A DNA stretch of 15,732 bases from Sulfurovum sp. (GCA_026985755.1 JALSPX010000069.1:1-15732); one strand, 5' to 3'. Shown: positions 7,277 through 13,861, counted from the stretch's first letter. Notes: a model not told the origin generated them from the sequence alone. Numbers and translations are program-made.

Positions 7277-7514
7277 TTAGCCCAAGGCCTCCCTCTGCTT
7301 CTTAGTCAAACTTTTATACACAAGCCCATATGAATGGTCTATGAGCTCCATGAGTGTCTCATCATCGACATCACTCTCTTCTACACTCACCGTATTCCAA
7401 TGTTTTTTGTTCATATGATACCCTTCAATAATGCCCTTGTAAAGAGAACGAAGTTCCAATGCAATAAATAGAATTACATTTTAGATTTACCGATATGGGG
7501 CTATCTTTTGACAT
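7277..7514 (-). pseudogene. Decayed MmcQ/YjbR-family gene (5' truncated, frameshifted)
   Basis: The frame from 7465 to the stop at 7277 encodes ELRSLYKGIIEGYHMNKKHW and then NTV...ELIDHSYGLVYKSL, the well-conserved C-terminal half of MmcQ/YjbR proteins (normally about 115-120 residues). It has no ATG and a stop lies just upstream (7481-7483 region). In another minus frame, 7514-7470 reads MSKDSPISVNLKCNS, which matches the family's preceding segment (VNLKCDPE...ELR). Removing one base around 7463-7469 joins the pieces as NLKCNSIYALELR, with exactly the expected spacing. About 45 N-terminal residues are still missing and would have to lie inside the neighbouring ferritin gene. A 60-residue protein starting at TTG 7459 is possible, but a relic is more likely. 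A sequencing error could explain the shift but not the missing N-terminus. Confidence 0.7.
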
Positions 7515-7539
7515 AATATGACGAAGACGACATATATAT

Positions 7540-8055
7540 TTATGAGATATTTTGTTTTATAGAACTTATAAAATCACTGATATCATCATGTAATGCCTGT
7601 AAGTCCTCCTCATGTTCAACTTCATCTGCTAATATTTGACTGACGATATCGTAGGTCACAATATCTTTATCTTTGACAATATCGGCAATATTTGCATAGG
7701 TTGTAATGGCACATTGCTCACCTTTGATAGAATCTTCTAGTATTGCAACTACATCAAAATTTTTAGGTTCTTCATATCCACAGTTTGTGTGGGTAAACCA
7801 TTCTTTAGGATTTAAGAGTGGTGTACCACCTAGTTGCAATATCCTCTCTGCTATCAAATTGGCATGTCTTAATTCATCTGTAGCATGCTGATCAAGCTCA
7901 GCAATTGCTGCATCTTTCATAATACCCTTGATCACCTTTGCTTCGATAAAATATTGATAGTACGCCAACCACTCATCTGCATATGCCTTATTAAGAAGTG
8001 TAATTACCTCACTAACTTCTATACCTTTAATAATCGAATTTCCTCTTACTGCCAT
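7540..8055 (-). CDS. Dps-like ferritin (DPSL/thioferritin type)
   Basis: A 171-residue four-helix ferritin-like protein. Predicted di-iron ligands are E28 (ADEWLAYY), E61 and H64 (DELRHAN), E113 (KGEQC) and E145 and H148 (DEVEHEED), the bacterioferritin-type ferroxidase set. The segments VIKGIMKDAAIAELDQHATD and GGTPLLNPKEWFTHTNCGY fit the Dps-like (DPSL) subfamily, in which two cysteines next to the active site are typical; here C92 and C115. DPSL proteins assemble into 12-subunit shells, oxidise iron with peroxide and protect DNA from oxidative damage. The ATG at 8055 has AAAGGA seven bases upstream. The divergent neighbour is catalase, which supports a role in peroxide defence. Confidence 0.9.
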   Translation of the reverse strand: MAVRGNSIIKGIEVSEVITLLNKAYADEWLAYYQYFIEAKVIKGIMKDAAIAELDQHATDELRHANLIAERILQLGGTPLLNPKEWFTHTNCGYEEPKNFDVVAILEDSIKGEQCAITTYANIADIVKDKDIVTYDIVSQILADEVEHEEDLQALHDDISDFISSIKQNIS

Positions 8056-8077
8056 AATGTATCCTTTATTTATATTT

Positions 8078-8102
8078 GATTATTGATAAATATCAAGTAA
8101 TC
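8078..8102. promoter_or_regulatory. Dyad in the ferritin promoter/leader
   Basis: TTGATA-aa-TATCAA (8083-8096) is flanked by GATTA on the left (8078-8082) and TAATC on the right (8098-8102). The arms total 11 bp with one unpaired G at 8097. It starts about where the ferritin transcript should begin, given the -10 box at 8116-8111. The position suits a repressor operator, and as RNA it could also form a 5' leader hairpin. A Fur/PerR-family regulator is a reasonable guess from the GATAA...TTATC-like arms and the gene function. Confidence 0.55.
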
Positions 8103-8110
8103 CTTCAATT

Positions 8111-8116
8111 ATTATA
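8111..8116 (-). promoter_or_regulatory. -10 box of the ferritin gene
   Basis: TATAAT on the minus strand, predicting a start near 8104 and a leader of about 50 nt before the ATG at 8055. Confidence 0.5.
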
Positions 8117-8135
8117 TGATGATAAAGCTTAAACA

Positions 8136-8160
8136 ATAATTATCATTAAAAAATAATTAT
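8136..8160. promoter_or_regulatory. Twin ATAATTAT palindromes upstream of katA
   Basis: The self-complementary octamer ATAATTAT occurs at 8136-8143 and 8153-8160, 17 bp apart centre to centre, between the two divergent -10 boxes. The AATAATTATCATT stretch resembles Fur-type boxes. The region is extremely AT-rich, so chance or an UP-element role is possible. Confidence 0.35.
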
Positions 8161-8182
8161 TTTCTTTTAAGTTCTATTTCTA

Positions 8183-8188
8183 TACAAT
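8183..8188 (+). promoter_or_regulatory. -10 box of katA
   Basis: TACAAT within TATACAATAT, predicting a transcription start near 8195, followed by a leader of about 36 nt with the AAAAAAGGA ribosome binding site. Confidence 0.5.
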
Positions 8189-8194
8189 ATGAAA

Positions 8195-8209
8195 GGATAA
8201 AAATTATCC
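8195..8209. promoter_or_regulatory. Dyad at the predicted katA transcription start
   Basis: GGATAA-aaa-TTATCC is a perfect 6-bp inverted repeat with a 3-base spacer, starting at the predicted +1. Its core GATAA-n-TTATC resembles the dyad at 8083-8096 in the ferritin leader and Fur/PerR-type sites, so the same regulator may act on both genes. Confidence 0.5.
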
Positions 8210-8230
8210 ATAAATAAAAAAGGATTCGAG

Positions 8231-9664
8231 ATGAAAAAATTAACAACGGCAAACGGAAGAAACGTAGATAATAATCAAAACTCATTGACCGCAGGTCCCC
8301 GTGGACCTATTCTCATGCAGGATGTATATCTTCAGGAGAAACTGGCACACTTTGACAGAGAAGAAATTCCTGAAAGAATTGTGCATGCAAAGGGTGCAGG
8401 CGCTCATGGTACCTTTACCGTAACAAATGATATCACAGAATATACCAAAGCAGATATTTTTTCCAAAATAGGCAAGCAGACTAGAACATTTACACGATTT
8501 TCAACGGTCGGAGGTGAACGAGGATCAGCAGATACAGCGAGAGATCCTAGAGGTTTTGCCACAAAGTTTTATACAGATGAGGGGAACTGGGACTTGGTAG
8601 GCAACAATACACCGGTCTTTTTCATAAGAGACCCGTTAAAGTTTCCAGATTTTATCCATACACAAAAAAGAATGCCCGACAGCAACTTGAAGTCAGACAA
8701 CATGATGTGGGATTTCTGGTCAAAGTCACCTGAATCTCTACATCAGATCACGACACTCTTTTCCAACCGCGGAACACCCAACGGATATCGCCACATGAAC
8801 GGATACAGTTCACATACCTATAGTTTTATCAATGCAAACAACGAGCGGTTTTGGGTGAAGTTCCACCTCAAAACCATGCAGGGAATCAAAAATCTTTCAG
8901 CAGAGGAAGCGACAAGACTGGCAGGAACAAATCCTGATTATGCTACAGAAGATCTTTTTGTACATATCAAAAATGGTGAGTTCCCAAAATGGAAAGTGCA
9001 TGTACAGATTATGCCGGAAGTGGAGGCTGAAAGTTACCCTATCAATCCTTTCGATGTAACAAAAGTGTGGCCACATGGCGATTACCCACTGATAGAAGTT
9101 GGCATTTTGGAGCTTAACAAAAATCCAAAAAATTATTTCAATGAAGTAGAACAGGCCGCTTTTTCACCATCGAATAAAGTACCAGGGATTGGACTTTCTC
9201 CTGACAAGATGCTTCAGGGACGCCTGTTTTCATATCCTGATACGCAAAGATACAGACTGGGTGTCAACTATAATGCTCTTCCTATCAATAAACCTGATGT
9301 CGAAGTAAATAATGGCTTTAGAAACGGTGCCATGCGTTTTGATGACAATGGTGGAGACAGTTTAAACTATGAACCAAGCCATTACAGTGTACCGACTGAG
9401 TCACCGGAACTTGCAGAGCCACCATTAAAGATAAGCGGTGATGCAGACCGTTATGCCTATGACAGTGACGAGAACAGTGACTTTGTACAAGCCGGAAATC
9501 TATATCGCGTGCTTAGTAAAAGCGAAAGAAAAGATTTGATCGCAAATATTGCAGGAAGTCTTGGAAAAGCTGAAAAAAAGATTCAAGATCTTCAGATATC
9601 ACATTTTAAAAAGGCTGATATAGAATATGGAACAGAAATAGAAAAAGCGATTGCCAATTCTTAA
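8231..9664 (+). CDS. katA: Monofunctional haem catalase
   Basis: A 477-residue small-subunit catalase, the usual length for this group, which converts hydrogen peroxide to water and oxygen. The distal haem residues are present: H52 in RIVHAKGAGAHG and N125 in DLVGNNTPVFF. The proximal ligand is Y335 in RLFSYPDTQRYRLG. The conserved FTRFSTVGGERGS and DPRGFATKFYT segments are intact. There is no signal peptide, so a cytoplasmic site is likely. The ATG at 8231 follows AGGA by six bases. It is divergent from the Dps-like ferritin across a 175-bp region with several dyads, and followed by a convergent permease. Peroxide-responsive (PerR/Fur-type) control is inferred. Confidence 0.96.
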   Translation: MKKLTTANGRNVDNNQNSLTAGPRGPILMQDVYLQEKLAHFDREEIPERIVHAKGAGAHGTFTVTNDITEYTKADIFSKIGKQTRTFTRFSTVGGERGSADTARDPRGFATKFYTDEGNWDLVGNNTPVFFIRDPLKFPDFIHTQKRMPDSNLKSDNMMWDFWSKSPESLHQITTLFSNRGTPNGYRHMNGYSSHTYSFINANNERFWVKFHLKTMQGIKNLSAEEATRLAGTNPDYATEDLFVHIKNGEFPKWKVHVQIMPEVEAESYPINPFDVTKVWPHGDYPLIEVGILELNKNPKNYFNEVEQAAFSPSNKVPGIGLSPDKMLQGRLFSYPDTQRYRLGVNYNALPINKPDVEVNNGFRNGAMRFDDNGGDSLNYEPSHYSVPTESPELAEPPLKISGDADRYAYDSDENSDFVQAGNLYRVLSKSERKDLIANIAGSLGKAEKKIQDLQISHFKKADIEYGTEIEKAIANS

Positions 9665-9689
9665 AAGAGTGCCCTATAGTGACGGTAAA

Positions 9690-10631
9690 CTATAAAACCA
9701 TGTTATGTTTCCTCGCAATATAGACAGAGAGTGGTATCTGTACGATGTATGCAAACATGATAGGTAGAAGCATAGAGACACCAAATGTCGCACTTGAAAA
9801 AGTAGAAATAACAAGCCCTAAGGTAATGTAACGCGTGATAGAGTGCCAAAATGCTGCGCGTTCTTGTGGAGAGTCGAGATTGTATATCCATTGTGAGAAA
9901 AGAAAATTCAATACATAAAAAACAGTTACTGCTGCGAGTGCCACAGCAAATAACTCTGGTTCAAAGTCGTACACTTCTACCAAAAGCTGTGAACTCTGTA
10001 AGCCAAAGAGGTAAAAGAGAATGATAAAAATACTGATATGACTGATGTATTTTCGATAATTTTGTATCCATGACAGTAAGGGTTTGATGTATAGCACTAC
10101 CCTACTTGCTATAAACGGAATAACGATGAGCAGTTCTATCACGGCATTGGTAAATCTGCTTATGCTTATCTCTGCTTCATAACTCACTCCAAAATGAGGT
10201 GCACTATACATAGCAAAAAGATGCAGCATCAGCAAAGAGAGTGAAATCGCAACAAGGTTGATGAACAAGAGTAAAAACCCAAAAGAGGTATCGCCATTGG
10301 ATTTTTTAATCCAGTGCATGACCATACCACCACCACTCAGTACAGAGAGCAAAAAGAGCCCTGCACTAATACCAAAATCATTTGTCACATACCCAATAGC
10401 TATCGCAAAGAGTGGCAAAACAAGATAGTTGACCAGAAAACCTTTAAACAGTACCCCTTTATGTATCCAAATCAGTTTCACATCTTTTAACTCAAAGTTA
10501 AAGAGTGAAGGCATAATGAGGGTAATTCCTGCAAAAAGACAGATATTGGTACTAAAAATAAACCCATCCGTGTAACTTCCATAAGCAAAACCTAAAAGTG
10601 TACCTATAATAACCACTACAATTAACTGCAT
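9690..10631 (-). CDS. BASS/ACR3-superfamily permease
   Basis: A 313-residue integral membrane protein with about nine to ten hydrophobic segments and short polar loops. The N-terminal half has PSLFNFELKDVKLIW, then a long hydrophobic LVNYLVLPLFAIAIGYV, then LSGGGMVMHWIKKSNGDTSFG. This series mirrors the bile acid:sodium symporter (BASS)/arsenite ACR3 fold, where a GG-containing crossover helix binds substrate. The ACR3 cysteine used for arsenite is not evident, so arsenite export is not supported; an organic anion is possible. The start at 10631 has AAAGGA seven bases upstream and an extended -10 box (TGATATAAT). It is transcribed alone, convergent with katA, and downstream of the peroxiredoxin gene on the same strand. 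Confidence 0.75.
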   Translation of the reverse strand: MQLIVVVIIGTLLGFAYGSYTDGFIFSTNICLFAGITLIMPSLFNFELKDVKLIWIHKGVLFKGFLVNYLVLPLFAIAIGYVTNDFGISAGLFLLSVLSGGGMVMHWIKKSNGDTSFGFLLLFINLVAISLSLLMLHLFAMYSAPHFGVSYEAEISISRFTNAVIELLIVIPFIASRVVLYIKPLLSWIQNYRKYISHISIFIILFYLFGLQSSQLLVEVYDFEPELFAVALAAVTVFYVLNFLFSQWIYNLDSPQERAAFWHSITRYITLGLVISTFSSATFGVSMLLPIMFAYIVQIPLSVYIARKHNMVL

Positions 10632-10659
10632 ATTATTTCCTTTGCCATTAAAAGGAGCT

Positions 10660-10665
10660 ATTATA
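10660..10665 (-). promoter_or_regulatory. Extended -10 box of the permease gene
   Basis: TGATATAAT on the minus strand gives an extended -10 (TGnTATAAT), about 29 bp before the ATG. A separate promoter here suggests the permease is not strictly part of the peroxiredoxin unit. Confidence 0.55.
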
Positions 10666-10712
10666 TCACTTTTATGAAAAAGAATTGAAAACGTAAAACT
10701 AACGATATCTCC

Positions 10713-11327
10713 TTAAGACATAATCTCATCAATCGTTATATAGTCTCCTACTCTACCTGTCAATTTTTCAACATCTGTGTTTACGGGTAATGTTTTTTTA
10801 CCTGGTCTCCATCCTGCTGGACATACTTCTCCTGTTTGTGTTGCATGTTTCCATGCTTTTACTTGTCTTATGAACTCATGTACATTTCTTCCTACCATAG
10901 GTGCTTGTACCTCTTGTGCTACAACCACACCTTCTGGATTGATAAGGAATCTTCCTCTAAGTGCAATTCCCTCTTCTTCTATCATTACGCCAAATGCTCT
11001 TGTCACTGTGCCTGTTGGGTCAGCACCAATAGTAAGCTGTAAACCTTTCAAAATAGGCTCTGTTTCTGAAAATATTTTATGTGAGAATTTAGTATCAGTA
11101 GAGACTGCTAAAATTTCTACATCTAATGCCTTAAACTCGTCATACATTGCGTTCATCGCAGCAAGTTCAGTAGGACATACGAAGGTAAAATCAGCGGGAT
11201 AAAAACATACCACATGCCACTTGCCTTTATAGTCTTCACTTGATACTTCTGTATAGTGTCCTGTCTTTGCATCATATGCCTCCATTTTAAACTCTGGAGC
11301 TTTTTGTAATACTAGAGATGAATTCAT
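10713..11327 (-). CDS. Typical 2-Cys peroxiredoxin (AhpC/Prx1 type)
   Basis: A 204-residue peroxiredoxin that reduces hydrogen and organic peroxides. The peroxidatic cysteine is C51 in FYPADFTFVCPTE and the resolving cysteine is C169 in GEVCPAGWRPGKK. The resistant-type IGADPTGTVTRAFGV and GRFLINPEGVV segments are also present. The start at ATG 11327 fits the usual family length and has AAAAGGAAG upstream. An alternative in-frame ATG at 11420, with its own AAGGA, would add 31 residues (MGCDTGTEPIQETQ...), a hydrophilic extension with no family match. Either or both may be used. It lies last in a minus-strand run of three genes. The reducing partner (AhpF or thioredoxin) is not in the window. 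Confidence 0.93.
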   Translation of the reverse strand: MNSSLVLQKAPEFKMEAYDAKTGHYTEVSSEDYKGKWHVVCFYPADFTFVCPTELAAMNAMYDEFKALDVEILAVSTDTKFSHKIFSETEPILKGLQLTIGADPTGTVTRAFGVMIEEEGIALRGRFLINPEGVVVAQEVQAPMVGRNVHEFIRQVKAWKHATQTGEVCPAGWRPGKKTLPVNTDVEKLTGRVGDYITIDEIMS

Positions 11328-11442
11328 TTTTTCTTCCTTTTGTGTTATTTTTTCTAGGTTGGCTTCAGACGAAGCGTGCTGTGTCTCTTGTATAGGTTCT
11401 GTGCCTGTATCGCATCCCATATTCGTTCCTTAATATCATCTT

Positions 11443-11751
11443 TTAGTATGTGAGCATGCTTTCTTTTTGGTATGGATACACCATTGCTTCTACCAAAGCA
11501 TAAAGCTTTCTGACTATTTTTGCATTATGTTCATTCTGATGGTTGAGCATCAGTGCCAATACCTCTTCTACTTTTTTCTGTAAAGCATACTCTTCATAGG
11601 TATGTGAAGCTATACGTAATGCATAGAGTATAGTCACAATGTTTTCTATTGATTCTTGATTATCAAGGTGTGCTATATTGAAATATAACGCCTCAAATGA
11701 ATCTTTGATATCATTCATAAATATTTGTCGTTGTGCAAGTGTGGTCGTCAT
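11443..11751 (-). CDS. Hypothetical small helical protein
   Basis: A 102-residue soluble protein that I do not recognise. It looks entirely alpha-helical, with heptad-like hydrophobic spacing (for example NIVTILYALRIASHTYEEYALQKKVEEVLALML), no cysteine and no signal peptide. The ATG at 11751 is preceded by AAAGGA at good spacing; an internal Met at residue 12 is a weaker alternative. The stop is 22 bp before the upstream candidate start of the peroxiredoxin and 115 bp before the preferred one, on the same strand, so co-transcription is likely. It may be a stress accessory or adaptor protein, but this rests only on position. Confidence 0.65.
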   Translation of the reverse strand: MTTTLAQRQIFMNDIKDSFEALYFNIAHLDNQESIENIVTILYALRIASHTYEEYALQKKVEEVLALMLNHQNEHNAKIVRKLYALVEAMVYPYQKESMLTY

Positions 11752-11829
11752 CAGTAATCCTTTGTGTCAATAGATTGATTAGACCCACACCCTAACATCT
11801 TGAGGTATCGATCTAAATACTAAATATAA

Positions 11830-12207
11830 TTATGCTAAAGCCATATAATCCGAATAAATAACTTCTTTCATATCCACTACAAAAGGAGTCAGACTCTCAC
11901 CTATTATATCCTCATAATCTGGTGCAACAAAAACTTGCACTACTATTTTATCATCATGATCAAGATAATCCATCACAAGATATTGCCCTGTTAAGCCCAA
12001 CACTCTTTTACTGAGTGTTCTTGGTCTACTTCCTGTTTTCACTGTGAGTTCCCTAGGTACAAGACCTAAATGTGCTACTGCAATTTGCAAGAAACTACTT
12101 GGATCATTTTCGGTTAAGCTTGCAACTCTTTCTATCTTTTCACCATTTGGTAATAATAAATCATAATGGTCTTCGTGCTCTATCAATTCTATTGTTTTTA
12201 ACATCAT
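11830..12207 (-). CDS. Hypothetical protein, first gene of the peroxiredoxin unit
   Basis: A 125-residue soluble protein of unknown family. The N-terminal half (IELIEHEDHYDLLLPNGEKIERVASL) looks beta-rich, and the middle has a basic patch (KTGSRPRTLSKRVLGLTG). The C-terminal part is acidic and hydrophobic (VFVAPDYEDIIGESLTPFVVDM). There are no cysteines or membrane segments. The start has AAAAAGGA upstream, followed by two adjacent ATG-type codons (MM). It is divergent from the yfdX operon across a 282-bp region with shared palindromes, and is followed after 78 bp by the 11443-11751 gene. The 78-bp gap holds nothing I can name. Confidence 0.65.
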   Translation of the reverse strand: MMLKTIELIEHEDHYDLLLPNGEKIERVASLTENDPSSFLQIAVAHLGLVPRELTVKTGSRPRTLSKRVLGLTGQYLVMDYLDHDDKIVVQVFVAPDYEDIIGESLTPFVVDMKEVIYSDYMALA

Positions 12208-12281
12208 ACATCCTTTTTATACATTTGAAAATAGAGATTATTTTCATACGTACATTTTAACATTCATTAGAGTATAGACAA

Positions 12282-12297
12282 TGCTACTTAGGTAGCA
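12282..12297. promoter_or_regulatory. Palindromic operator-like site 1
   Basis: TGCTACTTAGGTAGCA, a near-perfect 16-bp palindrome; extended by one base each side it becomes a 7-bp hairpin with a TTAG loop (12281-12298). It coincides with the predicted transcription start of the minus-strand unit (the -10 box is at 12305-12300). It matches site 2 at 14 of 16 positions. Confidence 0.6.
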
Positions 12298-12299
12298 TC

Positions 12300-12305
12300 A
12301 TTATA
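12300..12305 (-). promoter_or_regulatory. Possible -10 box of the 12207/peroxiredoxin unit
   Basis: TATAAT on the minus strand, predicting a start near 12293, inside palindromic site 1, and a leader of about 86 nt. Other AT-rich hexamers nearby could serve instead. Confidence 0.4.
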
Positions 12306-12391
12306 AAAGATTATTATCACTGCCAAAGTTATTCTCCTATTGTTATACTTTACAGATATGGTCAAATATAAAATTCATCTTTTAAGCTAAT

Positions 12392-12407
12392 TGCAACTTA
12401 AGTAGCA
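12392..12407. promoter_or_regulatory. Palindromic operator-like site 2
   Basis: TGCAACTTAAGTAGCA, a 16-bp palindrome with one mismatched pair. Its centre is 110 bp from that of site 1. It lies over the -35 region of the yfdX promoter, given the -10 box at 12430-12435, which fits repressor or class II activator binding. Confidence 0.6.
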
Positions 12408-12416
12408 CTCTCCTCC

Positions 12417-12432
12417 TCCTACTTAACAGTAT
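12417..12432. promoter_or_regulatory. Degenerate site 3 (half-site) in the yfdX promoter
   Basis: CTACTTAA at 12419-12426 equals one half of the palindrome consensus including its centre; the other half is not conserved. It is 25 bp downstream of site 2, in the spacer just before the -10 box. Confidence 0.35.
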
Positions 12433-12435
12433 AAT
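12430..12435 (+). promoter_or_regulatory. -10 box of the yfdX-histone-hdeD operon
   Basis: TATAAT, placing the transcription start near 12442, followed by a leader of about 48 nt and a strong AAGGAG ribosome binding site at 12478-12483. Confidence 0.55.
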
Positions 12436-12489
12436 TTTCCCATGTTTAGCCTACATGACTAAATAAAATTATATTAGAAGGAGTAAAGA

Positions 12490-13386
12490 ATGAAAAATAT
12501 TCTTTTATCATCACTCGTCGCATCATTGATAATTACAGGTTGTGTTGCAAAAGAGGCAACACCAAAAGATGCAAATATTGAGAAAATAAATACTACTGCC
12601 ATAAAAAATGCAAAAGAGGAAGTGAACAAACATAAAGTGAAACTTGTTCAAGAAGCGGTAGATTCACTGGTATATGCCAATGAAGCACTGGTAGCATTGG
12701 AAAAAGGTGACAAAAACAAAGCATCAAAAGCACTGGAAAAAGCACTAGGAAAACTAGAAGTAACGTTAGCTTCAAAAAATGTACCTGAACTTTTACCAGT
12801 AGATAACATCATTACTATAGATGAGTTTATAGGCTCAAGTAAGACCATAAAAGATATCGTAAAACATGCTAAAGAACTTTTAGATGAGGATAGGGTACAA
12901 GCAGCAAAAGAAGTACTCAAACCACTTAAAAGTGAAATAGGCATCACTGTCGTAAATCTTCCATTAGGCACATATCCAGATGCACTAAAGAAAACAGCAA
13001 AGCTCATCCACGACAATAAAGTAGATAAAGCAAAGGTAGTCTTGACTACAGCACTCAATACATTGGTGGAAGTCAATACCATTATCCCTATCCCACTAGC
13101 AACTGCAACAGATCTTATTGCAGCAGCATCTGATATAGCAGAAACAGATAGTGACAAAGCCAAATCATATTTGGATGCAGCACAAGAAGAGCTCAAAAAA
13201 GCAAGATACCTTGGGTATGTGAGTAAAAGTGATGTAAGCTATAAAGCATTAGATGATGCGATAGATGCACTTAAACTTGACATCACCTCAAACAAAGTAA
13301 AATCGATGTTTACAAACCTAAAAGAAAAAATCACAAACTTTACATCAAAAATATTTTCATCTAAAGATGAAGCAAAAAATAAATAA
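12490..13386 (+). CDS. YfdX-family lipoprotein
   Basis: A 298-residue predicted lipoprotein: signal peptide MKNILLSSLVASLIITGC with lipobox cysteine C18, so membrane-anchored on the periplasmic side. The mature protein is helical and Lys/Ala-rich. It shows the YfdX pattern: EAVDSLVYANEALVALEKGD followed by ALEKALGKLE, then VVNLPLGTYPDALKKTAKLI, and NTIIPIPLATATDLIAAASD. E. coli yfdX belongs to the EvgA acid-response regulon, and YfdX proteins also occur in the transmissible locus of stress tolerance together with HdeD. A chaperone-like envelope role is suggested for the family. It is the first gene of an operon with a DUF1931 gene 12 bp downstream and hdeD after it. Large antisense frames here are shadows of the repetitive codon pattern. 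Confidence 0.83.
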   Translation: MKNILLSSLVASLIITGCVAKEATPKDANIEKINTTAIKNAKEEVNKHKVKLVQEAVDSLVYANEALVALEKGDKNKASKALEKALGKLEVTLASKNVPELLPVDNIITIDEFIGSSKTIKDIVKHAKELLDEDRVQAAKEVLKPLKSEIGITVVNLPLGTYPDALKKTAKLIHDNKVDKAKVVLTTALNTLVEVNTIIPIPLATATDLIAAASDIAETDSDKAKSYLDAAQEELKKARYLGYVSKSDVSYKALDDAIDALKLDITSNKVKSMFTNLKEKITNFTSKIFSSKDEAKNK

Positions 13387-13398
13387 TAAGGAAAACAC

Positions 13399-13848
13399 AT
13401 GTCAATAGAAGGATTTACAAAATTGGAGGCACTTTTTAGAAAGGCTGCCTCTTTAGATATCAAAAAAGGGCACGCTAAAGAGATTATAGAAATTGCAGAG
13501 GAAAAATTACGTGATTTACTCTTAGCCGCCGAGCGTAGTGCCAACATGAATGGCAGAGATATTATATGGGAATCTGATTTACCTATCACAAATGGTTTAC
13601 AAGAGACGATGATTGCTCTTAAGAAGATCAATAAAGAAATTGGTATTCATGAATATCTCATTTCTATTACACCTATACCACCTTTGAAATATCCACTTAT
13701 TGTGGATCTAAAAGAAAAATTGCATGTTATCATGGGTGCATTATTGGTGGTCATCGCCAAAATCATCAAAGAAGTAGATGGCAATGACAGAGCAGTTGAC
13801 CATGAAAGTATAGATAGAACCAAAAGAATTATGGATTTAACACTTTAA
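13399..13848 (+). CDS. DUF1931 double-histone-fold protein
   Basis: A 149-residue protein matching DUF1931, a bacterial family whose Aquifex aeolicus member (Aq_328) has two histone folds in one chain. The N-terminal repeat is clear: GFTKLEALFRKAASLDI, a long central helix (KEIIEIAEEKLRDLLLAAERSANMN) and NGRDIIWESDLPIT, where R53 and D60 match the Arg-Asp clamp of histone folds. The second half (about 75-149) is more divergent but ends RAVDHESIDRTKRIMDLTL, as a final histone helix would. Whether it binds DNA is not known from sequence; there is no strongly basic tail. TAAGGA lies eight bases before the ATG. It is co-transcribed between yfdX and hdeD, tying it to envelope or acid stress. Confidence 0.82.
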   Translation: MSIEGFTKLEALFRKAASLDIKKGHAKEIIEIAEEKLRDLLLAAERSANMNGRDIIWESDLPITNGLQETMIALKKINKEIGIHEYLISITPIPPLKYPLIVDLKEKLHVIMGALLVVIAKIIKEVDGNDRAVDHESIDRTKRIMDLTL

Positions 13849-13861
13849 GAAAGAAGTTAAC

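Noticed and set aside
7267..7285. TTGGG...CCCAA hairpin after glnS as a terminator
   Set aside because: The stem is only 5 bp, it lacks a T tail, and it overlaps the stop of the yjbR relic; support is too weak.
9674..9694. TATAGT...ACTATA hairpin after katA as a terminator
   Set aside because: It is a short AT-rich stem with no T tract, overlapping the convergent permease stop; it could be chance.
9690..10631. Calling the permease an arsenite exporter because an ArsC-like gene is in the window
   Set aside because: The ArsC-like protein is 9 kb away and of the YffB/Spx type, there is no ArsR-type gene, and the typical ACR3 cysteine is not evident.
10777..11202. A 141-residue open frame antisense to the peroxiredoxin gene
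   Set aside because: It is a shadow of a gene with intact catalytic motifs and has no plausible product.
12648..13196. A 182-residue open frame antisense to the yfdX gene
   Set aside because: It is Ser-rich, has no family match, and arises from the biased Lys/Ala/Glu codons of the strongly supported lipoprotein on the other strand.
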